Shown here: one piece after another, positions 24,832 to 34,648 of the stretch
Numbering within the stretch: position 1 is the first letter of the stretch
How the letters are laid out: each line of letters begins with the position of its first letter
NCBI RefSeq assembly: GCF_014384765.1
Contig: NZ_JACRSP010000001.1
Location: 671,766-735,765, forward strand
Source of the DNA: Feifania hominis
GTDB lineage: Bacteria; Bacillota; Clostridia; Oscillospirales; Feifaniaceae
Direction of reading: 5' to 3'
Length of the DNA stretch: 64,000 bases
The notes under the pieces: generated by a model
Database searches by the model: none
What the model was told of the DNA's origin: nothing
The model's input: the letters and a program-made list of their open reading frames with translations, nothing else
Translations under genes and position numbers: made by a program

Positions 24832-26664
24832 CTATTTGAAGCCGCCGCCTCCGCCGCCGAAGCCTCCGCCCCCGCCGCCTGAGAAGCCGCCGCCGGATCC
24901 CGAGCCGCTCGAGGAGACAAAGGCGTTTGAGATGGTACCGGAAATGGCGCCCGAGATACTCTCAAAACTCCTCGAAAAGCCGTCCAACCCGCTGCCATGG
25001 TGGCTGAACACATAGAAGTAGACAAAGTGATTTTGCATGTAAGCGTCGTCGGCGAACTGCGGATAGCGCAGCGGAAGCTGCTTTGCAAGCTCGTCGGCGC
25101 GCCCCATGAACATGGCATAGACCAGGTATTTCTCCCAGACGATAAGCTCCGGCAGCTGCTTTTCATCGAGCAGGGAGAAGTCCTTGACAAAGCGGTCAAA
25201 TGCTTTCCAGAGCGCAAGCTCGTCCTCGCCCGCCTGCGCCAGACGGCGCATGGTAAACGTAAGCACAAAGGCAACCAGAAAGATGACAACGCAGGCGATG
25301 GTGATGAAAAACAGATCGAACAGCGCGCAGATAACGCCCAGAAACATCATGCCAACTGCCATAAGTATCATTGGCACGCGCTTTTTGCCCGCCTCGGAAT
25401 CAAAGTAGCCGCGGTCACCCGCTGCCACTTTCGCCTGGGTGTCAAAGGCGCCAAAGACCTCCATGGTCTTCTGATTGTGTTTGCCGCTGTAGCGCTTGAG
25501 TTCCCGCAGACGAAACTCCTGCGCGCCGCGCGCCACATCGACGAAAAAGTAGTCGAGAAGCGTGCGCTCATAGGGCTTCAGATCCATGGTCTCATAGCCG
25601 AGATTGGTCAACACCAGATCGGGCTTCTTACCTGTGCTCTCATCGCGAAGCCCGATGGCGCGCTTGAGCACCAGATCCAGAATGGTCGCCGTAAATTTAT
25701 AGCCACGCTCCTTGCTGCCTGCGCCGCCGTAGAAGTAGAAGAGCTCATAGAGCTCGGCGGGCGGCGCATCACTCGGCAGATCCCGCAGATAGTCAGGCTC
25801 CAGAGCGGGCCGACGCCGGCGAAAGCGCGAACGCATGAATACGAGTATCCCGATGCCGGCAACTAGGATAAAAATGGCGCCGAACAGGTTGATTCGTGCC
25901 AGAATCCTATCGTGGGCGCGCGCCGCATTCGCCTCGTCGGCCAGGCGCTGCTCCTGCTCCAGAATAGTAGGCAGCCCATCCTCTTCCACGCGTATCGACG
26001 CCCCGCCAAACAGTCCGGCCGGAAGAGTGACGCGAGCCTCCACATAGGTGTTGCTCGGCAGATCGCGCACCGACAGGCTCACATCCCCGTTGTCGAGAAT
26101 GCTCACCGTACCGCTGAGCGGGCCGTGGGCCCAGGCGCGCACCTGGTCAGCCGAAAGCGCCTCGGGAGGATGAATGACGGCACTCACCCTCTCAAAGGGA
26201 AAGTCCCACTCGTCACCCACAACTTTGTAGTAAAATTCCGCCACATCGCTGTAGACGGTCATGATGTCGTTGATTCGGTAGCTGATGGCAAAGGTCCGCG
26301 CCTCATCCTCGGCGCGAAAGTGCCAGAGCACCTGTAATCCATCGGAGGTTCTCTCCACGGAATAACTCCCCTGCGGGCCTGCATCAACGGCCGTCTCCAG
26401 CCTCTCGTAGGCTGCACCGTTCTCCGAGACCACAACGTCCGTGATGGTGGGGCCGCCCTGCTCGGGAATGCTGCGGCTGCCCTGGCGGAACACACCGCCG
26501 CGAAAGTCCATCGTGAGGTACTCCACCACCAGGGCGCTGCCGTCCGGCTGAAGCGTGACGTCAACCGTCAGCTCAAGCGCGTTTGCAGACTTTGCCTGCG
26601 CTGTGAGCGGAAACACAAACAGCAGCGCAAGTACGAGCGCAAGAATCCACTTTTTCTGTCGCAT
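24832..26664 (-). CDS. DUF2207 membrane protein with glycine-rich tail
   Basis: A 610-residue membrane protein. It has a signal peptide (MRQKKWILALVLALLFVFPL), an extracellular DUF2207 domain (about 25-245), a membrane segment near 265-285, a cytoplasmic part, two further hydrophobic segments near 430-480, and a C-terminal tail almost purely Gly/Ser ending GGGGGGFGGGGGGFK. Its molecular role is not known. DUF2207 proteins commonly stand beside LemA, as here (16 bp apart), so the two probably act together in the envelope. GGGGAG precedes ATG 26664. Confidence 0.85.
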   Translation of the reverse strand: MRQKKWILALVLALLFVFPLTAQAKSANALELTVDVTLQPDGSALVVEYLTMDFRGGVFRQGSRSIPEQGGPTITDVVVSENGAAYERLETAVDAGPQGSYSVERTSDGLQVLWHFRAEDEARTFAISYRINDIMTVYSDVAEFYYKVVGDEWDFPFERVSAVIHPPEALSADQVRAWAHGPLSGTVSILDNGDVSLSVRDLPSNTYVEARVTLPAGLFGGASIRVEEDGLPTILEQEQRLADEANAARAHDRILARINLFGAIFILVAGIGILVFMRSRFRRRRPALEPDYLRDLPSDAPPAELYELFYFYGGAGSKERGYKFTATILDLVLKRAIGLRDESTGKKPDLVLTNLGYETMDLKPYERTLLDYFFVDVARGAQEFRLRELKRYSGKHNQKTMEVFGAFDTQAKVAAGDRGYFDSEAGKKRVPMILMAVGMMFLGVICALFDLFFITIACVVIFLVAFVLTFTMRRLAQAGEDELALWKAFDRFVKDFSLLDEKQLPELIVWEKYLVYAMFMGRADELAKQLPLRYPQFADDAYMQNHFVYFYVFSHHGSGLDGFSRSFESISGAISGTISNAFVSSSGSGSGGGFSGGGGGGFGGGGGGFK

Positions 26665-26680
26665 CGCATTCTCCCCAGTC

Positions 26681-27247
26681 TTACTGGAAGCTGACTTTCG
26701 GAACCGCTTTCTCCTCTTCGGTCACTTCAAAATACGGCATCTGCTGCGCGTGGAAGAGTGAGGCGGCGATGTTGTTCGGGAATGTGATGATCAGGCGGTT
26801 GAAGCGCAGCACCACATCGTTGTAGAACTGGCGGTAGGTGGCAATCTTCTTCTCGAGGTCAGTCAGCTCCGACTGCAGCTGCAGAAAATTCTGGTTTGCC
26901 TTGAGATCGGGATACTGCTCAGCGACGGCGAACAGCCTCGAGACAAGCCCCGTGAGTTCGCCCGACGCGTTCATGGCGTCCGCCGGAGTCTTCGCGCTCA
27001 GATAGCGGGTACGCGCATCGGTGATCTGTTCGAGCGTCTTGCTCTCATGAGCGGCATAGCCCGACACCGTCTCAACCAGATTGGGAATGAGATCGGCGCG
27101 CATTTTGAGCTGCACGTTGATCTGGCCCCAGCTGTTTTCAATCTGCTCGCGGGTCTTGACCATCCTGTTGTAAAACGAGATCAGCCAAATGGCGATAAGC
27201 AGTATCACAGCGGCGACGACGATGAGTACGATCGTGGTTGCGTCCAT
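26681..27247 (-). CDS. LemA family protein
   Basis: A 188-residue protein with one N-terminal membrane helix (residues about 4-24) and a long helical domain: WGQINVQLKMRADLIPNLVETV, then LFAVAEQYPDLKANQNFLQLQ and the conserved YNDVVLRFNRLIITFPNN. LemA proteins are membrane-attached with an outside helical bundle; function unknown. Start ATG 27247 has GAGGAGG 5 nt upstream; the eight residues before it are not part of the family. First gene of the LemA-DUF2207 operon. Confidence 0.93.
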   Translation of the reverse strand: MDATTIVLIVVAAVILLIAIWLISFYNRMVKTREQIENSWGQINVQLKMRADLIPNLVETVSGYAAHESKTLEQITDARTRYLSAKTPADAMNASGELTGLVSRLFAVAEQYPDLKANQNFLQLQSELTDLEKKIATYRQFYNDVVLRFNRLIITFPNNIAASLFHAQQMPYFEVTEEEKAVPKVSFQ

Positions 27248-27364
27248 AGTTCCTCCTCTGCCTTGCGGCACCGCCTCTTTCGGCGGGCGGTCAGCCGTAA
27301 TGACAATCCATTTGTGATTGTTCTGACAATATTATATCGGACTTTCCGATGGGACACAAATCGA

Positions 27365-27400
27365 AAAAACCGCCAAAAGAACGTCTCTTCGGCGGTTTTT
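27365..27400 (-). terminator. Terminator after rpoD
   Basis: AAAAACCGCC (27365-27374) pairs with GGCGGTTTTT (27391-27400), with AAGA/TCTT extending the stem inward. T-runs on both strands. Confidence 0.85.
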
Positions 27401-27474
27401 CTCCGTTTTACAGTCGTGTCCCCCACGCCTTGCAGCCGGGGACGCCCGCAGTCCGCCGCGTGGCGCCGACGGTT

Positions 27475-28575
27475 CTACTCGAGAAAATCCTTGAGTTTTT
27501 TGCTCCGGCTCGGGTGGCGCAGCTTGCGCAGGGCCTTTGCTTCGATCTGGCGAATGCGCTCGCGGGTGACGTTGAACTCCTTGCCAACCTCCTCGAGTGT
27601 GCGGGCGCGGCCGTCCTCCAGGCCAAAGCGCAGACGCAGCACTTTCTCCTCCCGCGGAGTCAGCGTCGAGAGGACATTTACCAGCTGCTCCTTGAGCAGC
27701 ATGTAGCTCGCAGCCTCCGCCGGAGCGGGCGCGTCGTCATCCGGAATGAAGTCGCCGAGGTGGCTGTCCTCCTCCTCGCCAATCGGGGTCTCAAGTGAAA
27801 CCGGCTCCTGCGCGATCTTGAGAATTTCACGCACCTTGTCGACGCTCATGCCCATCTCCTCGGCGATCTCGTCGGCCGACGGATCGTGGCCGAGCTCCTG
27901 AAGAAGCTGGCGCGAGACGCGCATGACGCGGTTGATGGTCTCCACCATGTGAACCGGGATGCGGATGGTGCGCGCCTGGTCGGCAATGGCTCTGGTAATG
28001 GCCTGCCGAATCCACCAGGTGGCATAGGTGGAAAATTTGTATCCCTTGGTGTAGTCGAATTTCTCCACCGCCTTGATCAGGCCCAGGTTGCCCTCCTGAA
28101 TCAGGTCGAGAAAGAGCATGCCGCGCCCGACATAGCGCTTGGCGATGCTGACCACCAGGCGCAGGTTCGCCTCGGCCAGGCGCTTTTTCGCTCTCTCGTC
28201 GCCCTCAGCCATGCGTTTGGCAAGCTCAATCTCCTCGTCGGAGGAGAGCAGCGGCACCTTGCCGATCTCCTTTAAGTACATGCGCACCGGGTCGTCAATC
28301 GCGAGTCCCTCTGTGGTGAGCACCTTGTCGATCTCCTCGGGGACATCCTCCTCGGCGGTGTCCTCAAACTCGAGACCCGATATGTCGGGCTCATCGTCGT
28401 CGCCCTCAATCTTCAAATTGAACGTCTCCATCAGGTCGTAGAGCTTTTCAATCTGGTCGATGTCCAGCTCATGTTCCTCAATGAAGTCCATGATCTCCTT
28501 GTTGGTGAGCATGCCCTTTGCCTTGTTCGCCTCGACAAAGTCCTTTATCATCTGTTTCTTATCCGCTTCCGCCAT
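27475..28575 (-). CDS. rpoD: Primary RNA polymerase sigma factor (RpoD/SigA)
   Basis: A 366-residue housekeeping sigma factor. Region 1.2 is [16 protein letters not shown]. Region 2 has [21 protein letters not shown] and the -10-recognition helix [18 protein letters not shown]. Region 3 contains the HMVETINRV and [14 protein letters not shown] parts. Region 4 ends [20 protein letters not shown] with the -35 helix-turn-helix. An acidic N-terminal segment (about 58-80) takes the place of a long region 1.1. It starts 4 bp after dnaG, with its AGGAAGGA site inside the dnaG end. The TTGACA/TATAAT sites in this window are those this factor would read. Confidence 0.98.
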   Translation of the reverse strand: MAEADKKQMIKDFVEANKAKGMLTNKEIMDFIEEHELDIDQIEKLYDLMETFNLKIEGDDDEPDISGLEFEDTAEEDVPEEIDKVLTTEGLAIDDPVRMYLKEIGKVPLLSSDEEIELAKRMAEGDERAKKRLAEANLRLVVSIAKRYVGRGMLFLDLIQEGNLGLIKAVEKFDYTKGYKFSTYATWWIRQAITRAIADQARTIRIPVHMVETINRVMRVSRQLLQELGHDPSADEIAEEMGMSVDKVREILKIAQEPVSLETPIGEEEDSHLGDFIPDDDAPAPAEAASYMLLKEQLVNVLSTLTPREEKVLRLRFGLEDGRARTLEEVGKEFNVTRERIRQIEAKALRKLRHPSRSKKLKDFLE

Positions 28576-28579
28576 ATAC

Positions 28580-30349
28580 CTATTCCTTCCTCTCCTGTTT
28601 CTCTGCTTTTCGTCTGATGTATTCGGTCAGTTCCTCCGCCTTGAGATCGGCTGCCTTGAGCGAGCGCCGGCTCTTCTCCGCGAGGATATTCTGTATGTAC
28701 TGTGCGGCCTCCTGCCGCGTTCCGGCAATGGTCTCATGCAGCGCGAGAATTCCGCCGATCGCCCCCATCTCCTCGGGTGAGAACTCCTGGCCGAGCAGAG
28801 TGGTGTCGGGCACGCCCGCACGGTCAATGATACCGCAGATGCTCTCGAAGACCCGCCGGTTGAAGCTGGTGACAAAGTCCTGCGGCAAAATGGCTTCGCG
28901 GATCTCCTCAGCGTAGTCCGGGTGGAAAAAGAGGATACACAGCAGCCCCTCCTCCGACTTTGCGGCCTTGAGCGCCCCCTCTTTTTCGGGGTTGATTTTG
29001 TCGCGTCTGGAAAAGAGCTTTTCCTGCTCCCGACGTTCCATATTCTTCGCCGTCTTTTTGGCAAATGCCTTTCTGGCACGCGCGACCTCGGCGTTCACCG
29101 CCGCCTTGTCGACGCCGGTCTCCCGCGCGATGCGTGCGGCATAAACCTCGCGCTCGATGGGGCTCTCGATCGCGCTCAGAATCTGGACGGTTTCCTTTAG
29201 ATATTCCACCCGCTGCTCATCAATATGTATGTCATATTTTGACGAAACTTTCGCAAGTTTGTACTCGATATGGCTGCCCGAGCCCTCAATGAGCTGATTG
29301 AATTTGTCCCGCCCAAAGGTTTTGATGTACTCGTCCGGGTCCTTTCCGCCGGTCATGCGAATGACCTTGACCTTGATGCCGACCTCGCCGAGATACTCAA
29401 TGGCCTTGTCAGTCGCTTTCTGCCCTGCGGCGTCGCTGTCGTAGGCGATGAGCACCTCTTTGGTATAGCGGGCCATGAGCCGCGCGTGCTCCTGGGTGAT
29501 CGCAGTGCCGAGCGTGGCCAGCGCATTCTCAAAGCCGGCCTGGTGCAGCGCGATGGTGTCCATATATCCCTCGGTCAGAATGAGCCGCTGCTTTGCGTTC
29601 GCCTTGGCGAAGTTGAGCCCGTAGAGATTTGAGCTCTTCTTAAACACCAGCGTGTCGGGCGAATTGAGATACTTTGGCAGACTCTGATCCATCACACGGC
29701 CGCCAAAGCCGATCACCCCGCCGCGCACATCGATAATCGGAAAGATGACGCGGTTTCGGAAGTAGTCGTAAAACGAGCCGCTCTTGCTGCGCGAGCAGAG
29801 TCCAGCCTCCCGAAGCTCCTCTCTGGTGTAGCCCTTTGCGGTGAGGTGCTTTAAAAGGGAGTCCCAGTCGTCGCTCGCAAAGCCGAGGCCGAAATGCTTG
29901 ATGGTGCGCATGGTGAGCGCGCGCCCGAGCAGATAGTCAAGCGCAGGTTTCGCCTGCGGCTCGAGCAGTGTCTGGTGAAAAAAGCGCGCCGCGTCACGGT
30001 TGAGATCAAACAGCCGAAGACGCTTCTTTTTCAGATCCTCGCCCCCGCCGCGCTCCGGCTCGGGCATCGCCATGCCCGCACGCTTCGCGAGCTGCTCCAC
30101 CGCCTCGGGGTAGGTCAGATTCTCCATCGTCATCAGAAAGGTGATCACATCGCCCCCCGCGCCGCAGCCGAAACAGTAGTAACTCTGGGTGTCCGGAAAG
30201 ACGGTAAAGGAGGGGGTCTTTTCACTGTGGAACGGACACAGGCCGACCGCTTTGGTGCCGCGCCGCTTGAGCGCCACATAGCTGCCGATGACCTCTTCCA
30301 CATCGGTTTTGTTTTTCAGTTCGCCGAGAAATTTTTCACTGATGGCCAC
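28580..30349 (-). CDS. dnaG: DNA primase
   Basis: Makes RNA primers for replication. It has 589 residues. The N-terminal CHC2 zinc finger is [18 protein letters not shown] with [12 protein letters not shown]. The TOPRIM catalytic core has [16 protein letters not shown] and [13 protein letters not shown]. The C-terminal helicase-binding region is shorter than in E. coli. Start is GTG 30349, with AGGAGGTGA 9 nt upstream. The dgt-dnaG-rpoD order is a form of the macromolecular synthesis operon, with dgt taking the place rpsU holds in enterobacteria. Confidence 0.97.
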   Translation of the reverse strand: MAISEKFLGELKNKTDVEEVIGSYVALKRRGTKAVGLCPFHSEKTPSFTVFPDTQSYYCFGCGAGGDVITFLMTMENLTYPEAVEQLAKRAGMAMPEPERGGGEDLKKKRLRLFDLNRDAARFFHQTLLEPQAKPALDYLLGRALTMRTIKHFGLGFASDDWDSLLKHLTAKGYTREELREAGLCSRSKSGSFYDYFRNRVIFPIIDVRGGVIGFGGRVMDQSLPKYLNSPDTLVFKKSSNLYGLNFAKANAKQRLILTEGYMDTIALHQAGFENALATLGTAITQEHARLMARYTKEVLIAYDSDAAGQKATDKAIEYLGEVGIKVKVIRMTGGKDPDEYIKTFGRDKFNQLIEGSGSHIEYKLAKVSSKYDIHIDEQRVEYLKETVQILSAIESPIEREVYAARIARETGVDKAAVNAEVARARKAFAKKTAKNMERREQEKLFSRRDKINPEKEGALKAAKSEEGLLCILFFHPDYAEEIREAILPQDFVTSFNRRVFESICGIIDRAGVPDTTLLGQEFSPEEMGAIGGILALHETIAGTRQEAAQYIQNILAEKSRRSLKAADLKAEELTEYIRRKAEKQERKE

Positions 30350-30371
30350 GGCAGCTCACCTCCTTTGCCTC

Positions 30372-31385
30372 TCATCGCCAGGTCTTCGGCACAAAGATGT
30401 CCTCGAACAGCGAGATCGCATAGCGGTCGCTCATGCCTGCGATGTAATCGCAGACAACACGCTCGATCGAATCCTCCTCGATGTACTGCAAGTACTCCTC
30501 CGGCAGCGATTTCGGGTCGGCGACAAAGTGCAGGTACAGCTTTTCCACCACCTGCTTCGCCTTTCCCTCCTCGCGCTTCGGCGCGCTGTTGCGGTACAGA
30601 TTTTCAAACATGAAACTGCGAAAATCGTCCATCACCCGCTTGATCTCGGGAGTCATCTCAATTTTTCCGGTTTTGACGCTCTCTTCGATCACGGCGCGGA
30701 TGAGCGTGTTGATGCGCTTGCTGTGGGTGCGCCCGAGCGTGTACTTCACGTCAAAGGGGATGTCGTCCTCCGTCAGAACACCCGCGCGCAGCGCATCGTC
30801 CAAATCGTGGTTGATGTAGGCGATGCGGTCGGCAAACTTCAGGATCTGCCCCTCGGGTGTCTCGGCGCGGCCGCTGCCGGCGTGGTTTAAGATGGCGTCT
30901 CTGACTTCAAAAGTCAGATTGAGCCCGCGGCGGTCTTTTTCGAGCCTGTCCACAATGCGAAGACTCTGCTCGCAGTGCGAAAAGCCGTCCGCTGTCAGCT
31001 CATTGAGCACCTGCTCGCCCGCATGGCCAAACGGCGTATGGCCGAGGTCGTGGCCGAGAGCCGCGGCCTCCGTGAGGTCTTCGTTGAGCGAGAGCGCCCG
31101 CGCAATGGTGCGGGCAATCTGCGATACCTCCAGCGTGTGGGTCAGCCGCGTGCGGTAGTGATCGCCCTCGGGGGCGAGAAAGACCTGCGTTTTGTGTTTG
31201 AGTCTGCGAAAGGCCTTGCTGTGGATGATGCGATCCCGGTCGCGGATAAACGCGGTGCGAATCTCACACTCGGGCTCCTCCACAAGACGGCCTCTGGAAT
31301 TTTTCGCAAGAGTTGCCATGGGCGACAAAATCTGCGCCTCAAGGTCCTCTCTCTGTTGTCTCAAATTGCGTTCTGTCTGTTCGAT
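30372..31385 (-). CDS. dgt: Deoxyguanosinetriphosphate triphosphohydrolase-like HD protein, probable ATC start
   Basis: Hydrolyses dNTPs (dGTP in the best-known member) to deoxynucleoside and triphosphate. The HD-domain signature is clear: FRRLKHKTQVF, RTRLTHTLEVSQIART, and the metal motif ALGHDLGHTPFGHAGE. Homologues start about nine residues before the LSP motif, with an EQTE segment. Here no ATG, GTG or well-placed TTG exists at that point, but GGGAGG stands 8 nt before an ATC at 31385, in frame, giving 337 residues. TTG 31364 is an alternative without a ribosome site. It leads the operon with dnaG. Function is secure, start is not. Confidence 0.85.
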   Translation of the reverse strand: MEQTERNLRQQREDLEAQILSPMATLAKNSRGRLVEEPECEIRTAFIRDRDRIIHSKAFRRLKHKTQVFLAPEGDHYRTRLTHTLEVSQIARTIARALSLNEDLTEAAALGHDLGHTPFGHAGEQVLNELTADGFSHCEQSLRIVDRLEKDRRGLNLTFEVRDAILNHAGSGRAETPEGQILKFADRIAYINHDLDDALRAGVLTEDDIPFDVKYTLGRTHSKRINTLIRAVIEESVKTGKIEMTPEIKRVMDDFRSFMFENLYRNSAPKREEGKAKQVVEKLYLHFVADPKSLPEEYLQYIEEDSIERVVCDYIAGMSDRYAISLFEDIFVPKTWR

Positions 31386-31484
31386 AGTCCGTTCCTCCCA
31401 TCTGTTTACCCACTCTATATATTCGCCGCAATCTGCGATTTTTCTCTTTTTTGCCGAAAAACTTCTCTGTGACCACCAAATCAC

Positions 31485-31510
31485 AGAGGGGAGGCACTTG
31501 CCTCCCCTCT
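31485..31510 (-). terminator. Hairpin between the symporter and dgt
   Basis: Perfect 11-bp stem AGAGGGGAGGC (31485-31495) with 31500-31510, right after the symporter stop at 31513. No T-run follows, so it is a weak or non-classical terminator. Confidence 0.65.
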
Positions 31511-31512
31511 CT

Positions 31513-33051
31513 CTATTTCTCCGTTTCCTCCACAAGGTACTGCCGCATCTCCACGGTGACCGGTTCATCGTAGCAGGCAAAGCTCGCCTCGACGTGATCC
31601 GCCTTGAGCTTCGGCGTGAAAAGACTCACCACCGGCACCACCACGAGCCCTGCCGCCATGGCGATGGCGCCGGCATTTATGGGCGAGGCGATGAATTTGA
31701 AAAACAGGTTGCTCACGGTGATGCCGACGCCGACGGCAAAGCTCGCCCAGACCGACGCGCGTGTGACCCATCTGCCGTAGAGACCATAGAGAAACGGCGC
31801 GAGAAACGATCCCGCGAGCGCCCCCCACGAGATGCCCATGAGCTGGGCGATAAAAGTCGGTGGGTCAAGCGCCAATACCACCGACACCGCGATAAAAAAG
31901 ACGATCAGCACCCGCATGAGAATCAGCTGGGTTTTTTCACTCATTTTTTTGATGAAATTCCCCTTGAGGAAATCGAGCGTCAGCGTGGAGCTCGATGTCA
32001 AAACCAGCGAGGAGAGCGTCGACATGGACGCCGAGAGCACCAGCATGATGACAATGCCAATGAGAACATCCGGCAGCCTTGAGAGCATGGTGGGGATGAT
32101 GCTGTCGTAGACGATGGCGCCGTTTGGCGCGTAGAGTTCCGGCCCGTCAAAGAGACGGCCAAAGCCTCCCAGAAAATAACAGCCGCCCGAGATGACAACC
32201 GCAAACAGCGTGGAGACCACGGTGCCCGTCTTGATCGCCTTTTCGTTTTTGATCGCGTAGAATTTGTGAACCATCTGGGGAAGCCCCCAAGTTCCAAGCG
32301 AGGTCAGGATCACAACGCCGAGCAGATTGAGCGGATCCGGCCCGAAAAAGGAGGCAAACGCCCCCGGCTGTCCAAGCGTTGGCGCCGCGTCGCTCGGAAA
32401 CTCCGCGAGCTTGCCGACAGCGGCGAGAAAACCGCCCTGCCCGCTCAGCACCGCCGCGACCACCGCCACAATACCGCCGAGCATGATGATGCCCTGGATA
32501 AAGTCGTTGATGGCTGTCGCCATATAGCCCCCGAGAATGACATAGACACCCGTGAGCACTGCCATCGCGAGAACGCAGACGGCATAGGGGATGTGAAACG
32601 CCATTTCAAACAGGCGCGACAGGCCGTTGTAGATCGACGCGGTGTAGGGCACGAGAAACAGAAAAATAATTGCCGAGGAGACGATCTTCAGCGCCCGGCT
32701 GTCGTAGCGCCGCCCGAAGAACTCCGGCATGGTGGAAGCCCCAAGATGGTGGGTCATCACTCTTGTGCGGCGGCCGAGTACCACCCAGGCGAGCAGACTG
32801 CCGATGACGGCATTTCCGATGCCAATCCAGGTCGAGGCAAGGCCGTACTTCCAGCCGAACTGACCCGCATAGCCGACAAAGACCACTGCCGAGAAGTAGG
32901 AGGTCCCATAGGCAAAGGCCGTCAGCCACGGCCCCACGGTACGCCCTCCCAGTACAAAATCTGACACGCTTCGCGCGCGGCTGCGTGAGACGATTCCCAC
33001 CGCCACCATGGTCGCAAAAAAGACAACAAGCAAGAGAATTTTAACAGTCAT
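31513..33051 (-). CDS. Sodium:solute symporter (SSS family)
   Basis: A 512-residue membrane protein with about 13 transmembrane segments. The N-terminal VSDFVLGGRTVGPWLTAFAYG and YFSAVVFVGYAG form the first substrate/sodium region of the SSS family, and STLSSLVLTSSSTLTLDF the conserved eighth-helix sodium site. It resembles the PutP/PanF branch, but substrate (proline, pantothenate, other organic acid) cannot be fixed. ATG 33051 follows GGGGAGG by 8 nt. Its about 195-nt leader contains a terminator (33098-33146), suggesting control of transcription elongation. Confidence 0.92.
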   Translation of the reverse strand: MTVKILLLVVFFATMVAVGIVSRSRARSVSDFVLGGRTVGPWLTAFAYGTSYFSAVVFVGYAGQFGWKYGLASTWIGIGNAVIGSLLAWVVLGRRTRVMTHHLGASTMPEFFGRRYDSRALKIVSSAIIFLFLVPYTASIYNGLSRLFEMAFHIPYAVCVLAMAVLTGVYVILGGYMATAINDFIQGIIMLGGIVAVVAAVLSGQGGFLAAVGKLAEFPSDAAPTLGQPGAFASFFGPDPLNLLGVVILTSLGTWGLPQMVHKFYAIKNEKAIKTGTVVSTLFAVVISGGCYFLGGFGRLFDGPELYAPNGAIVYDSIIPTMLSRLPDVLIGIVIMLVLSASMSTLSSLVLTSSSTLTLDFLKGNFIKKMSEKTQLILMRVLIVFFIAVSVVLALDPPTFIAQLMGISWGALAGSFLAPFLYGLYGRWVTRASVWASFAVGVGITVSNLFFKFIASPINAGAIAMAAGLVVVPVVSLFTPKLKADHVEASFACYDEPVTVEMRQYLVEETEK

Positions 33052-33097
33052 GAAAAACGCCTCCCCATCTGATTGTGCAGAGCGAGAGGCCGCCGGA

Positions 33098-33146
33098 CAA
33101 AAAACGCCGCCGGGCCCGGTATCGGAATACCGGGACACACAGCGGC
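33098..33146 (-). terminator. Terminator inside the symporter leader
   Basis: On the minus strand an outer stem GCCGC/GCGGC (33146-33142 with 33110-33106) encloses a strong inner hairpin CCCGGTATTCCGATACCGGG (33134-33115) and is followed by TTTTTT (33104-33099), 48 nt before the start codon. Confidence 0.8.
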
Positions 33147-33252
33147 ATAAACACTCTCTGTTCGGGTGCCATTCTACCATTCTACCGCTCTACAGGATCA
33201 CTCAAATTTCATTCTGCCAAACTGCTGCGGGAACGCCCCGCGCTACGCGGAT

Positions 33253-33282
33253 ATCATACCAGATTTTTTGTCGCCCTGTCAA
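33253..33282 (-). promoter_or_regulatory. Promoter of the symporter
   Basis: TTGACA (33282-33277), 18-nt spacer, TATGAT (33258-33253) on the minus strand. The leader of about 195 nt between it and the gene contains the tandem repeat GGTAGAAT and the terminator at 33146-33098. Confidence 0.8.
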
Positions 33283-33390
33283 TCCTCAAAAGCGCATCGC
33301 CAGGGCCGCCGCAGTCTCTCCTGTGAACCGTTTGACCTTTAAAACAAAGTAGGAGTTTTGATTTGACAAATTCTCTTCTGCTTTACAAAA

Positions 33391-33427
33391 GCCTCAGCCG
33401 ATGCCTGTTGCAGGTATCGGCCGAAGC
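33391..33427. terminator. Terminator after the ADP-ribosylglycohydrolase gene
   Basis: 17-position stem with two mismatches and one G-T pair (33391-33407 with 33411-33427); TTTTGT on the minus strand and TCTTTTTT on the plus strand. Confidence 0.8.
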
Positions 33428-33433
33428 TCTTTT

Positions 33434-34546
33434 TTAGTGATTCGGGTATGTATGATAGATGTACTTTTGCTCCCATACTTCATCGCGGTAATCACCGTGC
33501 TCTGTGATTTTACAATCGTGGAACAAGTCGTCAGCAATCTCAAGAATCGTGTCTCTAAGCTCCAAATTGCGCAGAAATTTCTCTGGTATTGCCTTCATCC
33601 CCAAACGCGCTCCGAGTATATTGCCAGTTAAAGCTCCGGTTGAATCGCTGTCACCGCTGTGGTTGACCGATGCGATTATCGCTTTTTCAAAGTCATTTTC
33701 GAATTTTATAGAACAATATATCGCGATTGCCAATGTCTCTTCGGCAACCCAACCTTCGCCAAGCCCACTAATTGCGACAAGTTCATCCACTTCGTTTTCA
33801 CCGGCAAGCCTGATTGCATTGTCTGTCAAATCCAACATTTCGCCCAAATGCTCTGCATGAGGGAACAGACGGGAAACCGCTTTTTTTGCATCTACTACTG
33901 CCTCTAAAACGGTTACCTCTGGTTTATGAGCCAAGAGATGAATGATATGAACAAGCATAGCGGCCGGGATATATCCCAATTCGTGTCCGTGCGTTAATGC
34001 TGCTGTTTCTGCACCGATCATATCTATTTCATCGCTTGTATAACATTTTCCCTCAAAATATAAACCGATAGGTGCAACGCGCATAACGCCTCCACACCCT
34101 TTGCTGTTATTGGAGGGAGAAGCAATAGAGCCTAAATTGTCGTGCATAAGACAACGAATGCAGGTTCGTCCCGGCTCACGACTGTGATTCATTTCCGGCA
34201 CATTGTTCAGCCATGCGTACTCAGGAGGCTCAAAACCAAACTCATCAGCAGTTTGTGTCCTTAACCAATCCTTGTAACACAAAGCAACATACGATGGATA
34301 TGAGCCCATGATACCTCTGGTCATTGCTCGTGTCGTACCGAGCAAAAGCCCGTTGGCCGTGAACAGAGTCATCTGTGTATCGTCTGAAATAGACGCAACA
34401 CCGTTGACAAGCGAATACTCAGTTATTCCACGCTCTCCGTATTTCTGAAAAATATGGCTATCTTTAACAAACTCCACCGGAAAGCCGAGAGCATCACCAA
34501 CCGCACCGCCAATCAAGCATCCACGGTATTTCTCAAGGTCTTTCAT
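33434..34546 (-). CDS. ADP-ribosylglycohydrolase family protein
   Basis: A 370-residue ARH-fold hydrolase that would remove ADP-ribose from a modified molecule, using two magnesium ions. Signature parts are GCLIGGAVGDALGFPVEF (residues 9-26), the metal motif SISDDTQMTLF, and C-terminal NHSGDSDSTGALTGNILGA. GGAGG stands 5-6 nt before ATG 34546. The gene is visibly richer in A+T than its neighbours (for example 26 G/C in the 60 bases 33781-33840) and uses many AT-ending codons, which suggests later acquisition. No ADP-ribosyltransferase partner is visible, so its target is unknown. Confidence 0.93.
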   Translation of the reverse strand: MKDLEKYRGCLIGGAVGDALGFPVEFVKDSHIFQKYGERGITEYSLVNGVASISDDTQMTLFTANGLLLGTTRAMTRGIMGSYPSYVALCYKDWLRTQTADEFGFEPPEYAWLNNVPEMNHSREPGRTCIRCLMHDNLGSIASPSNNSKGCGGVMRVAPIGLYFEGKCYTSDEIDMIGAETAALTHGHELGYIPAAMLVHIIHLLAHKPEVTVLEAVVDAKKAVSRLFPHAEHLGEMLDLTDNAIRLAGENEVDELVAISGLGEGWVAEETLAIAIYCSIKFENDFEKAIIASVNHSGDSDSTGALTGNILGARLGMKAIPEKFLRNLELRDTILEIADDLFHDCKITEHGDYRDEVWEQKYIYHTYPNH

Positions 34547-34648
34547 TTGGGCCTCCTAAACCTTCATCTTCTGCGGAAAGCTCCCAGTACTTTTAGTCGC
34601 CAGATATGGCGGCTGCCTTTTTTCATACTCCTGTAAAAGGCGCGCTGC

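Noticed and set aside
33052..33252. T-box leader for the symporter
   Set aside because: TGGCACC and GTCCC occur, but the AGGGUGG..ACCGCG block and the stem I motifs are missing.
34595..34620. Terminator of the yigZ region on the minus strand
   Set aside because: The AGTCGCC/GGCGGCT hairpin has its T-run only on the plus strand, where no gene precedes it.
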